Of a stretch of 64,000 nucleotides of DNA, positions 44,711 through 53,772 are shown piece by piece. Below the pieces are notes generated by a model. It did not search any database. It worked only from the letters and a program-made list of their open reading frames with translations, and was not told the origin of the DNA. The stretch lies in NCBI RefSeq assembly GCF_000020605.1, contig NC_012781.1, positions 1,489,501-1,553,500 of the forward strand. The letters are read 5' to 3'. A program made the position numbers and the translations under genes. This stretch comes from Agathobacter rectalis ATCC 33656. Lineage in GTDB: Bacteria > Bacillota > Clostridia > Lachnospirales > Lachnospiraceae. Each line of letters opens with the position of its first letter. The stretch's first letter is position 1.

Positions 44711-45760
44711 CTATTCTGTGCTTACGTTATATTCATCTGATGTAGTGATAATACTATAATCGTCTGTCACAAATATTGCCTCAACACCGGAAAGGGAATT
44801 GATAAGCTCCTTTGCTTTATCAATGCCAAGAGCAAAGCATGTGGTGCTTAAGGCATCTCCGTCGCAGGAGGAGTCGCTTATGATGGTGACAGAGTACAGA
44901 TTGTTTTTGACGGGATAGCCGGTTGTGGTGTCCAGTATATGGTGATATAGCTTGCCGTCTACTCTGTAGTACCGCTCGTAGATGCCGGAGGTGACGACGG
45001 ATTTGTCCTTGATTTTGACAGTACATATGGGCTCACCGCTCTCGTCGAAGGGCTTTTGTATGCCGACTGTATAATCACTTCCGTCGGATTTTTCACCGAC
45101 AGTGAGGACATTGCCACCCAGGTTTATGATGCCTGAGGTGATTTTTTTGGACTGTAAATAAGCCTTCATCTTATCGGCGATAAAGCCCTTTGCGATTCCA
45201 CCAAGGTCAAGCTTTGCTTTTGAATCGGTTAGCATCACATCGTTTCCGTTAATCTGTATATTGCGGTAATTTACATGTGACAGCTCACTTTGTATCTGTG
45301 CATCAGACGGAACGACTGATGCATCCACCTCATTATCTTTAGAGTCGGTATTTTCAGCTATTTCGGAAAAATTCCACAAATCAGACAGCTTTCCTATAGT
45401 GATATCAAACCTGCCGTCACTTGTGTCGCCGTATTCGATGCCATTTTTTATGAGCTCGAGTGTATCATCGCTTACTGTGACATATTCTTTGCCGGCAGCG
45501 TCATTTATTTTGCTCACCTCTGAGTAACTAACTGTGTTTGACAGCATATCCTCATATTTCTTTGCCATATCAAAGCAGTCGTCTATGTATTTCTCGTCGG
45601 TAGTGCCATAAAGCGTAATCTGTATTATCGTGTCAAAGTAGAAGCCCTGTTTTGAAACCTTCTGCTGAGCCTTGGGCTTTAATTCACATGCAGACAGGCT
45701 TCCTGTTATTGTGGCAAGCGCCAAAAGGACAGGGACAAGGTGTTTTAGTTTATTTTTCAT
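44711..45760 (-). CDS. apbE: FAD:protein FMN transferase (ApbE) lipoprotein
   Basis: Attaches FMN to threonine in RnfD and RnfG outside the membrane. The 349 residues begin with a lipoprotein signal (L-S-A-C25). G-G-I-A-K-G-F-I-A (near 192), V-T-S-G near 255 and the D-A-L-S-T-T metal site near 303 are ApbE motifs. It is convergent with the rnf operon, whose RnfD (T156) and RnfG (T176) are its evident substrates. Confidence 0.95.
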   Translation of the reverse strand: MKNKLKHLVPVLLALATITGSLSACELKPKAQQKVSKQGFYFDTIIQITLYGTTDEKYIDDCFDMAKKYEDMLSNTVSYSEVSKINDAAGKEYVTVSDDTLELIKNGIEYGDTSDGRFDITIGKLSDLWNFSEIAENTDSKDNEVDASVVPSDAQIQSELSHVNYRNIQINGNDVMLTDSKAKLDLGGIAKGFIADKMKAYLQSKKITSGIINLGGNVLTVGEKSDGSDYTVGIQKPFDESGEPICTVKIKDKSVVTSGIYERYYRVDGKLYHHILDTTTGYPVKNNLYSVTIISDSSCDGDALSTTCFALGIDKAKELINSLSGVEAIFVTDDYSIITTSDEYNVSTE

Positions 45761-45926
45761 AGTGCATCCTTTATTAATTTTCTAGTTGTAAATTATTTAT
45801 AGTTAAAGCTTAAATAGTAAAAGCATAAATATAACTTTGCGTCCGGACTTTATGAAATTTAAAGCCGAAAGCAACAGAAATATAATAACACAAAATAAAA
45901 AAATAGAGACAGTAGTAAAAATGATT

Positions 45927-45955
45927 TTGTATTTTGCATGAATATATGGTAAAGT
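45927..45955 (+). promoter_or_regulatory. Candidate promoter of proB
   Basis: TTGTAT (45927-45932), a 17-bp spacer ending in TGG, and TAAAGT (45950-45955). The -10 is weak. The rest of the AT-rich gap 45761-46018 shows only a repeated ATGTATGC (45961 and 45980), of no clear meaning. Confidence 0.35.
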
Positions 45956-46018
45956 AGTAAATGTATGCGTAATGTAATTATGTATGCATTTAGACTTACA
46001 ATAGGAAAGATGATAGAA

Positions 46019-46879
46019 ATGAGTTTTTTGGACAATTATAAAAGAGTGGTAATAAAGATAGGTTCATCGACGCTGACACATGCAGAGACGGGAAGCCTCA
46101 ATTTTTCAAAGATGGAGCGTCTGGTGCGCTCGATATGTGATTACAGAAACAGCGGTATGGATGTGTGCCTCGTAAGCTCCGGCGCTATCGCGGTTGGACG
46201 TGATGTGATAGGCATAAAGGAGCGCCCGAGCGACATTTCAATAAAGCAGGCATGCGCCGCAGTTGGACAGGGCAGGCTTATGATGACATATCAGAAGCTT
46301 TTTTCCGAGTATAATCAGAATTCCGGACAGGTGCTCATGACAAAGAATACCATAGTCAATCCTGTTTCAAGACGCAATGTTATGAATACATTTGAGGAGC
46401 TTTTTGATCTGAACGTGGTGCCTATTGTCAATGAAAATGATACGGTAAGCACATACGAGATGCAGTTTGGTGACAATGATACGCTGTCTGCTATTGTTAC
46501 ATCAATCACGAAGGCCGATCTGCTCATACTGCTTTCTGATATAGACGGACTGTATTCCGACGATCCTCATGACAATCCGGATGCAAAGCTTATCAGAGAG
46601 GTTGATACGCTTGACAGGAAAATACTTGGCATGGCAAAGTCATCAACCGGCAGCGATGTCGGAACCGGCGGCATGGCGACAAAGCTTACAGCGGCAAAGA
46701 TTGCCACATATTCCGGTGCCGATATGATTATCGCAAACGGCGGCAATATGGGAATTTTATATGACATTATGAATGACAGATATACAGGAACACTTTTCCA
46801 CAGGGCAAAGGATGCAGAGTTTGTGCTTGCGGATTATATACAAAGAGAGATGGCACCTACATCTACAGGCGGCCAGTAA
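46019..46879 (+). CDS. proB: Glutamate 5-kinase, without PUA domain
   Basis: First step of proline synthesis. The ATG at 46019 has AGGAAAG nine bases ahead; the upstream Mets lack a site. That gives 286 residues, amino acid kinase domain only (V-I-K-I-G-S-S-T-L, S-S-G-A-I-A-V-G, N-E-N-D-T-V, F-G-D-N-D-T-L-S-A). Proteobacterial ProB adds a PUA domain of about 90 residues, missing here. proA lies 0.8 kb downstream after two small genes. Confidence 0.95.
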   Translation: MSFLDNYKRVVIKIGSSTLTHAETGSLNFSKMERLVRSICDYRNSGMDVCLVSSGAIAVGRDVIGIKERPSDISIKQACAAVGQGRLMMTYQKLFSEYNQNSGQVLMTKNTIVNPVSRRNVMNTFEELFDLNVVPIVNENDTVSTYEMQFGDNDTLSAIVTSITKADLLILLSDIDGLYSDDPHDNPDAKLIREVDTLDRKILGMAKSSTGSDVGTGGMATKLTAAKIATYSGADMIIANGGNMGILYDIMNDRYTGTLFHRAKDAEFVLADYIQREMAPTSTGGQ

Positions 46880-46910
46880 TCAGCTATAAATTTGAAATCA
46901 GGAGAGTGCT

Positions 46911-47135
46911 ATGACACAGGAAAAAATACAGCGAATCAATGAGCTTTACAGAAAGTCACAGGCAGAGGGACTTTCTGAGGCAGAGAAAAAAGAGCAGGAT
47001 CTTTTGCGCAAGGAGTATATAGCAAACGTGAAGAAGAATTTAAGAAACCAGCTCAACAATATCGATATGGTAAACGATGACGGTTCGGTTGAGAATCTCG
47101 GCGAGAAATATGGAAACAAAAAAAGAAATTCGTAG
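46911..47135 (+). CDS. DUF896 family protein (YnzC-like)
   Basis: A 74-residue helical-hairpin protein. R-I-N-E-L-Y-R-K-S near residue 8 and L-R-K-E-Y-I-A-N-V-K-K-N near 32 are the DUF896 signature. Relatives include YnzC of Bacillus, linked to the SOS locus; no function is proven. AGGAG precedes the ATG. The next gene starts inside its end. Confidence 0.88.
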   Translation: MTQEKIQRINELYRKSQAEGLSEAEKKEQDLLRKEYIANVKKNLRNQLNNIDMVNDDGSVENLGEKYGNKKRNS

Positions 47136-47685
47136 CAGGCTTAAAAAGCAAAGAGGCCTTCTGGGGGTTGATGAGTGCCACAACATGAGCCATGAAATTT
47201 ATAAAAGGCTCATAGCTTTAGAGCTCGACAGGGAATATGACAACATACTTTTGTATTCAGCTATCAGAAATGAAGTGAATACTGATGAGTATTTTGCCTA
47301 TTTAATAAACAAAGCAAAAAGGATATATTATCCGAGGGTTTCGGGCAATACAATGTCCTTTTACAGGGTAAGAAGCCTTGATGAGCTTAATTGTGGTTCA
47401 TTTAATATTAAAGAGCCTGATATGACGAAGGAGTATACGCAGGCGGATGGCAGGGCGCTTATGATAGTGCCGGGGCTTGCATTTTCGGATACCGGTTACA
47501 GAATCGGCTATGGAAAGGGCTTTTATGACAGATATTTATCGTCTTTTACAAAAAGAGACACTGTTATGGCAGTTGGAGTGGGCTACGATTTCCAGTTACT
47601 TAGCGGCATGACGTTTGAAGATGAATATGACGTACCCTTAGATGGGGTGATAACAGATAAGAGAGAGGTGTTTATTGATGAATGA
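47110..47685 (+). CDS. 5-formyltetrahydrofolate cyclo-ligase
   Basis: ATP-dependent conversion of 5-formyl-THF to 5,10-methenyl-THF. The ATG at 47110 (M-E-T-K-K-E-I-R) overlaps DUF896 by 26 bp and is preceded by GGCGAGAA; 191 residues. [22 protein letters not shown] is the family signature (near 120-140). It sits between proB and proA and overlaps proA, so it must be co-transcribed with proline genes. Confidence 0.92.
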   Translation: METKKEIRSRLKKQRGLLGVDECHNMSHEIYKRLIALELDREYDNILLYSAIRNEVNTDEYFAYLINKAKRIYYPRVSGNTMSFYRVRSLDELNCGSFNIKEPDMTKEYTQADGRALMIVPGLAFSDTGYRIGYGKGFYDRYLSSFTKRDTVMAVGVGYDFQLLSGMTFEDEYDVPLDGVITDKREVFIDE

Positions 47686-48934
47686 TTTAGAAAAAATTTG
47701 TGCGGATGCATATGAGGCCAGAGTAAAGATAGGAACACTGGATACTGATATCAAGAATAAGGTATTAAACGATGCAGCGGACAATCTTCTTAAGGCAGAA
47801 AAAGAAATCCTTGAGGCAAACAAAAGGGATGTGGCCACAGCAGAGGAAAATATGAAGGCAAAGAGCATGATTGACAGGCTCTCGCTTGACCATGACAGGC
47901 TCCTTGGCATGGCTGACGGACTCAGACAGATAGCAAAGCTTGCAGACCCTATTGGGGAAGTGATGTCTATGGCAAAGCGTCCTAATGGCCTTATTATCGG
48001 AAAAAGAAGAGTTGCAATCGGTGTTGTTGGCATTATCTTTGAGGCGCGCCCAAATGTCACATCAGATGCCTTTGGTCTGTGCTTTAAGACAGGCAACTGT
48101 GTCATATTGAAGGGTGGAAGTGATGCGATAAATACCAATATCGCAATAGTTAAGGCACTAAAAAAGGCTTTAACGGACAATTTGGTTTCTGATGCTGCAC
48201 TTGCACTTATTGAGTCAACAGACAGAGAGACAACAAATGCGTTTATGAAGATGGATCAGTATGTGGATGTGCTCATACCAAGAGGTGGTGCAGGACTCAT
48301 CCAGAATGTTGTCAAAAATGCTACAATTCCTGTCATCCAGACCGGTACAGGCAACTGCCATGTATATGTGGACAAGGATGCAGACTTTGATATGGCTGTT
48401 AATATTATTAACAATGCAAAGACACAAAGAATCAGTGTCTGCAATGCATGTGAGTCGATTGTAGTACACAGTGCCATAGCGGAGGAGTTTCTGCCAAAGC
48501 TGTACGATAAGCTAAGAGAGCATCATGTACAGCTGCACTGTGATGAAAGAGCGCAGGCAATTCTTGCCGGAAGAGATGATGTGACAGAGGCCACTGCCGA
48601 TGACTGGGGTATGGAGTACCTTGATTACATTATGTCTGTAAAGATTGTTGACAGTATTGATGAGGCAATCGAGCATATCAACAGATACAACACATCACAT
48701 TCTGAGGCAATCGTCACAAATGATTATGACAACGCACAGAAGTTCTTAAATGAGATAGATGCTGCATGCGTTTATGTAAATGCCTCAACCAGATTTTCTG
48801 ATGGAAATGAATTCGGCTTTGGAGCTGAGATAGGAATCAGCACACAGAAGCTTCACGCAAGGGGACCTATGGGGCTTGAAGCACTGACTAGCTACAAATA
48901 TATTATTTACGGCAGTGGTCAGATCAGGGAATAG
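47678..48934 (+). CDS. proA: Gamma-glutamyl phosphate reductase
   Basis: NADPH-dependent second step of proline synthesis. The ATG at 47678 (after GAGAGAGGTG) gives 418 residues. The catalytic Cys is in [21 protein letters not shown] and [10 protein letters not shown] are family blocks. The start overlaps the previous stop by 8 bp. proC is not seen. Confidence 0.96.
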   Translation: MNDLEKICADAYEARVKIGTLDTDIKNKVLNDAADNLLKAEKEILEANKRDVATAEENMKAKSMIDRLSLDHDRLLGMADGLRQIAKLADPIGEVMSMAKRPNGLIIGKRRVAIGVVGIIFEARPNVTSDAFGLCFKTGNCVILKGGSDAINTNIAIVKALKKALTDNLVSDAALALIESTDRETTNAFMKMDQYVDVLIPRGGAGLIQNVVKNATIPVIQTGTGNCHVYVDKDADFDMAVNIINNAKTQRISVCNACESIVVHSAIAEEFLPKLYDKLREHHVQLHCDERAQAILAGRDDVTEATADDWGMEYLDYIMSVKIVDSIDEAIEHINRYNTSHSEAIVTNDYDNAQKFLNEIDAACVYVNASTRFSDGNEFGFGAEIGISTQKLHARGPMGLEALTSYKYIIYGSGQIRE

Positions 48935-48981
48935 TCAGGTAAAGTATCATAGAATTAATTTGAGAGGAAATATAATATAAC

Positions 48982-50421
48982 ATGAGCTACGATATAGATA
49001 TAACAAAGACACCACCGGCACATGAGCCTGAGAGGCAGTATTACTACATGGCAAAGGCAAAGGATTTTGTTGAAAAGAAATCTAAAGAAATCGGCCGTCC
49101 TATGACTTATTTTGTAAAGACATTCGGGTGTCAGATGAATGCCCGCGACTCAGAAAAGCTTGTCGGAATACTCGAGCAGATAGGCTACGTGGAAGGAACT
49201 GATGAGCACTCTGATTTCATTGTATACAACACCTGTACCGTACGTGAGAATGCCAATAATAAGGTGTATGGCAGGCTTGGATATCTGCAGAACTACAAGA
49301 AAAAGAATCCTCTGATGAAGATTGCTCTCTGCGGATGCATGATGCAGGAGCCGGAGGTTGTTGAAAATATCAAAAAGCACTATAAGTTTGTAGATATCGT
49401 ATTTGGAACCCACAATATATTCAAGTTTGCAGAGATTTTGTGCAACAATATCGAGTCTGGCTCACAGGTGATTGACATATGGAAGGATACCAATCAGATT
49501 GTCGAAGATCTGCCGGTGAAGAGAAAGTTCTCTTTCAAATCAGGTGTCAATATCATGTTTGGCTGCAACAATTTCTGCAGCTACTGTATCGTGCCATACG
49601 TAAGAGGTCGTGAGAGAAGCAGGGAGCCTAAGGATATCATAAGAGAGATAGAAAAGCTTGTTGCAGACGGAGTGTGCGAGATAATGCTTCTCGGACAGAA
49701 TGTCAACTCATACGGTAAAACTCTTGACAATCCTATAACCTTTGCAGAGCTTCTTCGCGAGGTCAATAAGATTGAGGGACTTAAGAGGATTCGTTTTATG
49801 ACATCTCATCCAAAGGATTTATCCGATGACCTGATTATGGCGATAAAGGAGTGCGACAAGGTGTGCAAGCATATGCATCTGCCGCTTCAGTCAGGTAGCT
49901 CAAGGGTGCTTAAGGAGATGAACAGGCACTATGACAAGGAAAAATATCTCGACGAGGTAAAGAGACTTCGTGAGCAGATTCCTGATATTGCAATCACAAC
50001 TGATATCATTGTGGGCTTCCCGGGAGAGACTGAGGAGGATTTCCTTGAGACAATGGATGTTGTTAAGCAGGTCAGATATGACAGTGCTTTTACATTTATT
50101 TACTCAAAGAGAACAGGCACACGCGCAGCTACCATGGAGAATCAGGTGCCGGATGATGTGGTCAAGGACAGGTTTGACAGGCTCTTAAAGGAGGTTCAGA
50201 CTATCTCATCAGAAAAGGCAAAATGCTATGAGGGCAAAGTGGTGCCGGTACTTGCAGAGGAGATGGATGACCAGAAGGATGGCTATGTGACCGGACGTAT
50301 GGACAATAATTCAATCGTACATTTTCCGGGTACCGAGGATATGATTGGAAATATCTACAATGTGAAGCTTGATGAGTGCAGAGGCTTTTACTATATGGGA
50401 GAGATAAAAGAGGATGCGTAA
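48982..50421 (+). CDS. miaB: tRNA methylthiotransferase MiaB
   Basis: Radical SAM enzyme that adds a methylthio group to i6A37 of tRNAs. The 479 residues have an N-terminal MTTase domain with cluster cysteines (F-G-C-Q-M-N, N-T-C-T-V, C-G-C-M), the radical SAM motif C-N-N-F-C-S-Y-C, and a C-terminal TRAM domain (about 410-475). An N-terminal extension of about 40 residues precedes the first domain. AGAGGAAAT lies upstream. Confidence 0.96.
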   Translation: MSYDIDITKTPPAHEPERQYYYMAKAKDFVEKKSKEIGRPMTYFVKTFGCQMNARDSEKLVGILEQIGYVEGTDEHSDFIVYNTCTVRENANNKVYGRLGYLQNYKKKNPLMKIALCGCMMQEPEVVENIKKHYKFVDIVFGTHNIFKFAEILCNNIESGSQVIDIWKDTNQIVEDLPVKRKFSFKSGVNIMFGCNNFCSYCIVPYVRGRERSREPKDIIREIEKLVADGVCEIMLLGQNVNSYGKTLDNPITFAELLREVNKIEGLKRIRFMTSHPKDLSDDLIMAIKECDKVCKHMHLPLQSGSSRVLKEMNRHYDKEKYLDEVKRLREQIPDIAITTDIIVGFPGETEEDFLETMDVVKQVRYDSAFTFIYSKRTGTRAATMENQVPDDVVKDRFDRLLKEVQTISSEKAKCYEGKVVPVLAEEMDDQKDGYVTGRMDNNSIVHFPGTEDMIGNIYNVKLDECRGFYYMGEIKEDA

Positions 50422-50812
50422 GCGTTTTGGCAGAAATGATATAATCCTGATATCGGTTATTGTAATTATCTCTGTCGCTCTGCTTCTTATATGGAAGCTT
50501 GTATATTTAAAGGGACAGGATACGGATAGCGATGCATGTGTCGAGGTGACTATCGATGGAAGGGCATATGGCACATATCCGCTTTCAAAGGATGATACAA
50601 TTGAGATAAAAAACGGCGATGGCGATGTTACTAACACTCTTGTCATAAAGGGCGGTGTGGCGGATATGACCTCTGCCGACTGTCCGGATCATCTGTGTGT
50701 GAAGCAGAAGGCGATATCAAAGGAGGGAGAGTCGATTATCTGTCTGCCGAATAAGGTTGTTGTGACGGTAAAAAGCGACACGAAATCCGATATAGATTCT
50801 ATATCCAAGTGA
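50414..50812 (+). CDS. NusG domain II protein, membrane-anchored
   Basis: A 132-residue protein with one N-terminal membrane segment (9-31) and an external NusG_II domain (about 45-125). Three cysteines, S-A-D-C-P-D-H-L-C and I-I-C-L-P-N, are typical of the family, whose role is unknown. It overlaps miaB by 8 bp and is followed by a Gx transporter gene, a pairing common in Lachnospiraceae. Confidence 0.8.
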   Translation: MRKRFGRNDIILISVIVIISVALLLIWKLVYLKGQDTDSDACVEVTIDGRAYGTYPLSKDDTIEIKNGDGDVTNTLVIKGGVADMTSADCPDHLCVKQKAISKEGESIICLPNKVVVTVKSDTKSDIDSISK

Positions 50813-50845
50813 TACCCGAACATTTTTATAGAAAGAATGAGATAA

Positions 50846-51343
50846 ATGAAAACCAGAAAGATTGCATATCTTGGTATGCTTATGGCACTGGCACTGGTGC
50901 TAAGCTATGTTGAGTCACTTATACCGTTTGCGGTAGGCATACCGGGAGTGAAGCTTGGGCTTACAAATATAGTGACAGTAATCATGCTTTATATAGCAGC
51001 ACCCATGGAGACGTTTCTGCTATGTGTATTTCGCGCGGTGCTTTCAGGCTTTATGTTTGGAAATGCGTTCAGCATCATATATTCACTGGCAGGCTGTATA
51101 CTAAGCTTTATCGTTATGTACCTGCTTAAGAAATCAGATAAATTCAGTTCGGTTTCAATAAGCCTGGTCGGTGGAGTGTGTCACAATATAGGACAGATAA
51201 TAGTTGCGGCTATAGTTTTGTCAACCTACAGCGTAGTGTACTATATTCCGGTGCTTCTTGTGGCAGGATGCATCACGGGACTTGTGATTGGAATAGTAGC
51301 TTCACAGGTGCTTTTAAGAATTTCTGACAGCTTTCATGTATAG
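50846..51343 (+). CDS. Gx transporter family protein (HepS component I-like)
   Basis: A 165-residue membrane protein with about five segments, of the family annotated as heptaprenyl diphosphate synthase component I or Gx transporter. P-F-A-V-G-I-P-G-V-K-L-G-L-T-N-I-V-T near residue 27 and G-G-V-C-H-N-I-G-Q are its signatures. The name derives from history; substrate unknown, perhaps an ECF-type S component. Confidence 0.82.
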   Translation: MKTRKIAYLGMLMALALVLSYVESLIPFAVGIPGVKLGLTNIVTVIMLYIAAPMETFLLCVFRAVLSGFMFGNAFSIIYSLAGCILSFIVMYLLKKSDKFSSVSISLVGGVCHNIGQIIVAAIVLSTYSVVYYIPVLLVAGCITGLVIGIVASQVLLRISDSFHV

Positions 51344-51390
51344 TTTTAATGGGCTGTAATCTACGTATATTTAATAATAAAAGGAGATGC

Positions 51391-51432
51391 TGCTGTTTTA
51401 TGCCTGTGTGTCAGGCTACAGTCGAAACAGTA
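51391..51432 (+). promoter_or_regulatory. Hairpin between the ruvA ribosome binding site and its start
   Basis: AAGGAG at 51381-51386 lies far (50 nt) from the ruvA ATG at 51437. Between them TGCTGTTTT (51391-51399) pairs with GAAACAGTA (51424-51432), enclosing an inner stem GCCTG/CAGGC (51402-51406/51412-51416). Folded, the hairpin leaves 4 + 4 = 8 bases between the site and ATG 51437, an ideal spacing. Confidence 0.4.
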
Positions 51433-51436
51433 ACAA

Positions 51437-52054
51437 ATGGATTCAATGTATGCATATATAAAAGGAGAGCTTGCAGAAAAAAATATAGACAGCATTGTAG
51501 TGGAGGCTGCAGGTGTAGGCTATCTCATTTACATACCGACGCAGTATTTTGATATGCTGCCTGACGAGGGAGAGGATGTAAAAATTTACACCTACCTATG
51601 TGTCAGGGAGGATGCCATGATACTTTATGGCTTTTTGAGCAAGGATGATCTTGAAATCTTTAAGCTGCTGATTACAGTCAGCGGAATCGGACCAAAGGGA
51701 GGTCTTGCCATTTTGTCAACTCTGCCTGCCGATGATTTGCGTTTTGCGATTCTATCGGGGGATTCAAAGGCTATATCAAAGGCACCGGGAATAGGTGCAA
51801 AGACGGCTCAGAGAGTGATACTTGATTTAAAGGACAAGCTGTCGCTTGAGGATGCATTTGAAAAGAAGCTTGAGAATCAGGCATCCGGTGCTGCTGTATC
51901 CATGAACAGCACTGTGAAAAATGATGCTGTCATGGCGCTCAATGCGCTTGGATACTCATCTACTGAGAGTCTTAAGGCAGTGTCCAAGGTTGATATCACA
52001 GAGGATATGGATGTAGAGGATGTGCTGAAGCTTGCACTCAAAAATATGGGCTGA
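51437..52054 (+). CDS. ruvA: Holliday junction helicase subunit RuvA
   Basis: Tetrameric protein that binds four-way junctions and loads RuvB. The 205 residues have an N-terminal OB domain (M-Y-A-Y-I-K-G-E-L), tandem HhH (I-S-G-I-G-P-K-G-G and K-A-P-G-I-G-A-K-T-A) and a C-terminal RuvB-binding domain. The family start would be the ATG at 51446, three codons in; 51437 fits the hairpin-bridged ribosome binding site. ruvB follows after 42 bp. Confidence 0.94.
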   Translation: MDSMYAYIKGELAEKNIDSIVVEAAGVGYLIYIPTQYFDMLPDEGEDVKIYTYLCVREDAMILYGFLSKDDLEIFKLLITVSGIGPKGGLAILSTLPADDLRFAILSGDSKAISKAPGIGAKTAQRVILDLKDKLSLEDAFEKKLENQASGAAVSMNSTVKNDAVMALNALGYSSTESLKAVSKVDITEDMDVEDVLKLALKNMG

Positions 52055-52096
52055 TTGGACAAGCTGTAAGCTTAAAACAGAAACGGGGAACAAAAC

Positions 52097-53088
52097 GTGA
52101 AAAGAGTAATTTCCACACAATTGCAGGAAGAGGACATAAAGATAGAGAAATCCCTGCGTCCTATGTATTTTGATGACTATATCGGTCAGCAGAAGATAAA
52201 GGACAATTTAAAAATATATATTGAAGCCGCAAAATCAAGGGGCGAGGCGCTCGATCATGTGCTGTTTTATGGCCCCCGGGACTTGGAAAGACAACACTTG
52301 CAGGAATCATTGCAAATGAGATGGGCACAAAGATAAAGGTGACCTCCGGTCCTGCAATAGGTAAGCCGGGAGAGATGGCAGCCATACTCAACGGACTTTC
52401 TGAGGGAGATATACTGTTTGTCGATGAGATTCACAGATTAAACCGTCAGGTGGAGGAGGTGCTCTATCCTGCCATGGAGGATTACGCCATTGATATCATG
52501 ATTGGTAAGGGTGAGTCTGCAAAGTCAATCAGATTCAACCTGCCAAAATTCACCCTTGTAGGTGCAACAACGAGGGCGGGTATGCTTTCGGCACCTTTAC
52601 GCGACAGGTTTGGTGTGGTAAATCACATGGAGTTTTACACTGTCGATGAGCTAAAGCATATTATCGTCAATTCCGCAAAGGTGCTTGGAGTTGAGATAGA
52701 TGACAAGGGAGCCTACGAGATGGCGCGTCGTTCAAGAGGTACCCCAAGACTTGCAAACAGACTTCTAAAGCGTGTCAGGGATTTTGCGCAGGTCAAGTAT
52801 GACGGCAAAATCACCTATGATGTGGCAAGCTTTGCACTGGATCTTTTGGAAGTGGACAAGTACGGACTGGATTTAAACGATAGAAATATACTTCTCACCA
52901 TCATTGACAAGTTTGCGGGAGGACCGGTAGGTCTTGATACGCTTGCAGCGGCAATAGGTGAGGATGCCGGAACCATTGAGGATGTTTACGAGCCGTATCT
53001 GGTGAAGAACGGCTTCATAAACCGCACACCAAAGGGACGTGTGGCAACAGAACTAGCCTTTGAGCATTTTGAGAGAAAAAGGGCTTAA
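52097..53088 (+). pseudogene. ruvB: Holliday junction helicase RuvB, frameshifted in the Walker A motif
   Basis: AAA+ motor of branch migration. The GTG at 52097 starts a normal RuvB N-terminus ([12 protein letters not shown]). At the P-loop the run GG-CCCCC-GGG (52271-52280) has five C where six would give G-P-P-G-L-G-K-T; the frame then shifts and stops at 52336. The rest (V-D-E-I-H-R-L Walker B, A-T-T-R-A-G sensor 1, to the winged helix) is perfect in the other frame to 53088. With one added base the product would be 330 residues, full length. No other damage is seen, so this is either a very recent loss, a phase-type slip at a C-run, or a base-calling error. Confidence 0.92.
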
Positions 53089-53090
53089 AG

Positions 53091-53119
53091 TTGCAATTTA
53101 TATCTATAAGGCATATAAT
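53091..53119 (+). promoter_or_regulatory. Promoter of zapA
   Basis: TTGCAA (53091-53096), a 17-bp spacer, TATAAT (53114-53119). The leader holds a 12-bp AT repeat, ATATTAATAGTA then ATATTAATACTA (53146-53169). Confidence 0.75.
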
Positions 53120-53210
53120 AATTAAGTATTTGATATTGAAATTGATATTAATAGTAATATTAATACTAATATAGCTGGTTTGAATAAATGTGAAAACGGA
53201 GGATGATTAA

Positions 53211-53684
53211 ATGTCTGCAAAAACAAATGCCGAGGTGGTAATAGACGGAAAGGTTTACACACTGTCAGGATATGAGAATGAGGAATACTTACAGAAGGTT
53301 GCGGCATACATCAACAACAAGATTGCAGAGTTTGATGATATGGATGAGTATAAGCATCTTCCGGGCAATATGAAGAGCACACTTATCGAGCTCAATATTG
53401 CGGATGATTATTTCAAGGCAAAGGCACTTGTCGAAAAGCTCGAGGGTGATATAGAGAATAAGGATAAGGAAATATACGATTTAAAGCATGATTTAATTTC
53501 CAATCAGGTGAAGACTGAGAATGCCGAGGCGAGCATGAAGGAGCTTGAGGCACAAAACAAAGAGCTTTTACTCAACAAGGCGAGACTTGAGGCAACTCTT
53601 GAGGAGTCACTTCTTGATGGAAAAAAGCCTGTTAAAAAATCTGCACATGCTTCTAAAGGGGCAAATGACAGTAGCGATAAATAG
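53211..53684 (+). CDS. zapA: Cell division protein ZapA
   Basis: FtsZ-ring stabiliser of 157 residues. The N-terminal ZapA domain (1-90, V-V-I-D-G-K-V-Y-T-L-S-G and L-I-E-L-N-I-A-D-D-Y-F-K-A) is followed by a coiled coil (about 75-140) and a Lys/Ser-rich tail. It is longer than usual ZapA (about 85-110) because of the extended coil. GGAGG precedes the ATG; a terminator follows directly. Confidence 0.88.
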   Translation: MSAKTNAEVVIDGKVYTLSGYENEEYLQKVAAYINNKIAEFDDMDEYKHLPGNMKSTLIELNIADDYFKAKALVEKLEGDIENKDKEIYDLKHDLISNQVKTENAEASMKELEAQNKELLLNKARLEATLEESLLDGKKPVKKSAHASKGANDSSDK

Positions 53685-53692
53685 CAATAAAA

Positions 53693-53728
53693 GGGGAACA
53701 GTTATCGTACACTGTTCCCTATTTTATT
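53693..53728 (+). terminator. Terminator of zapA
   Basis: A 9-bp stem, GGGAACAGT (53694-53702) with ACTGTTCCC (53711-53719), an 8-nt loop and TATTTTATT. Confidence 0.85.
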
Positions 53729-53772
53729 GCAGGTTTATATGATATCAAATGAGCATCTATATGAGGAAATAT

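Noticed and set aside
51349..51552. A 67-codon ORF across the ruvA leader and start
   Set aside because: Its second half is ruvA in another frame and the first half is the leader hairpin; Cys/Arg-rich composition looks non-coding.
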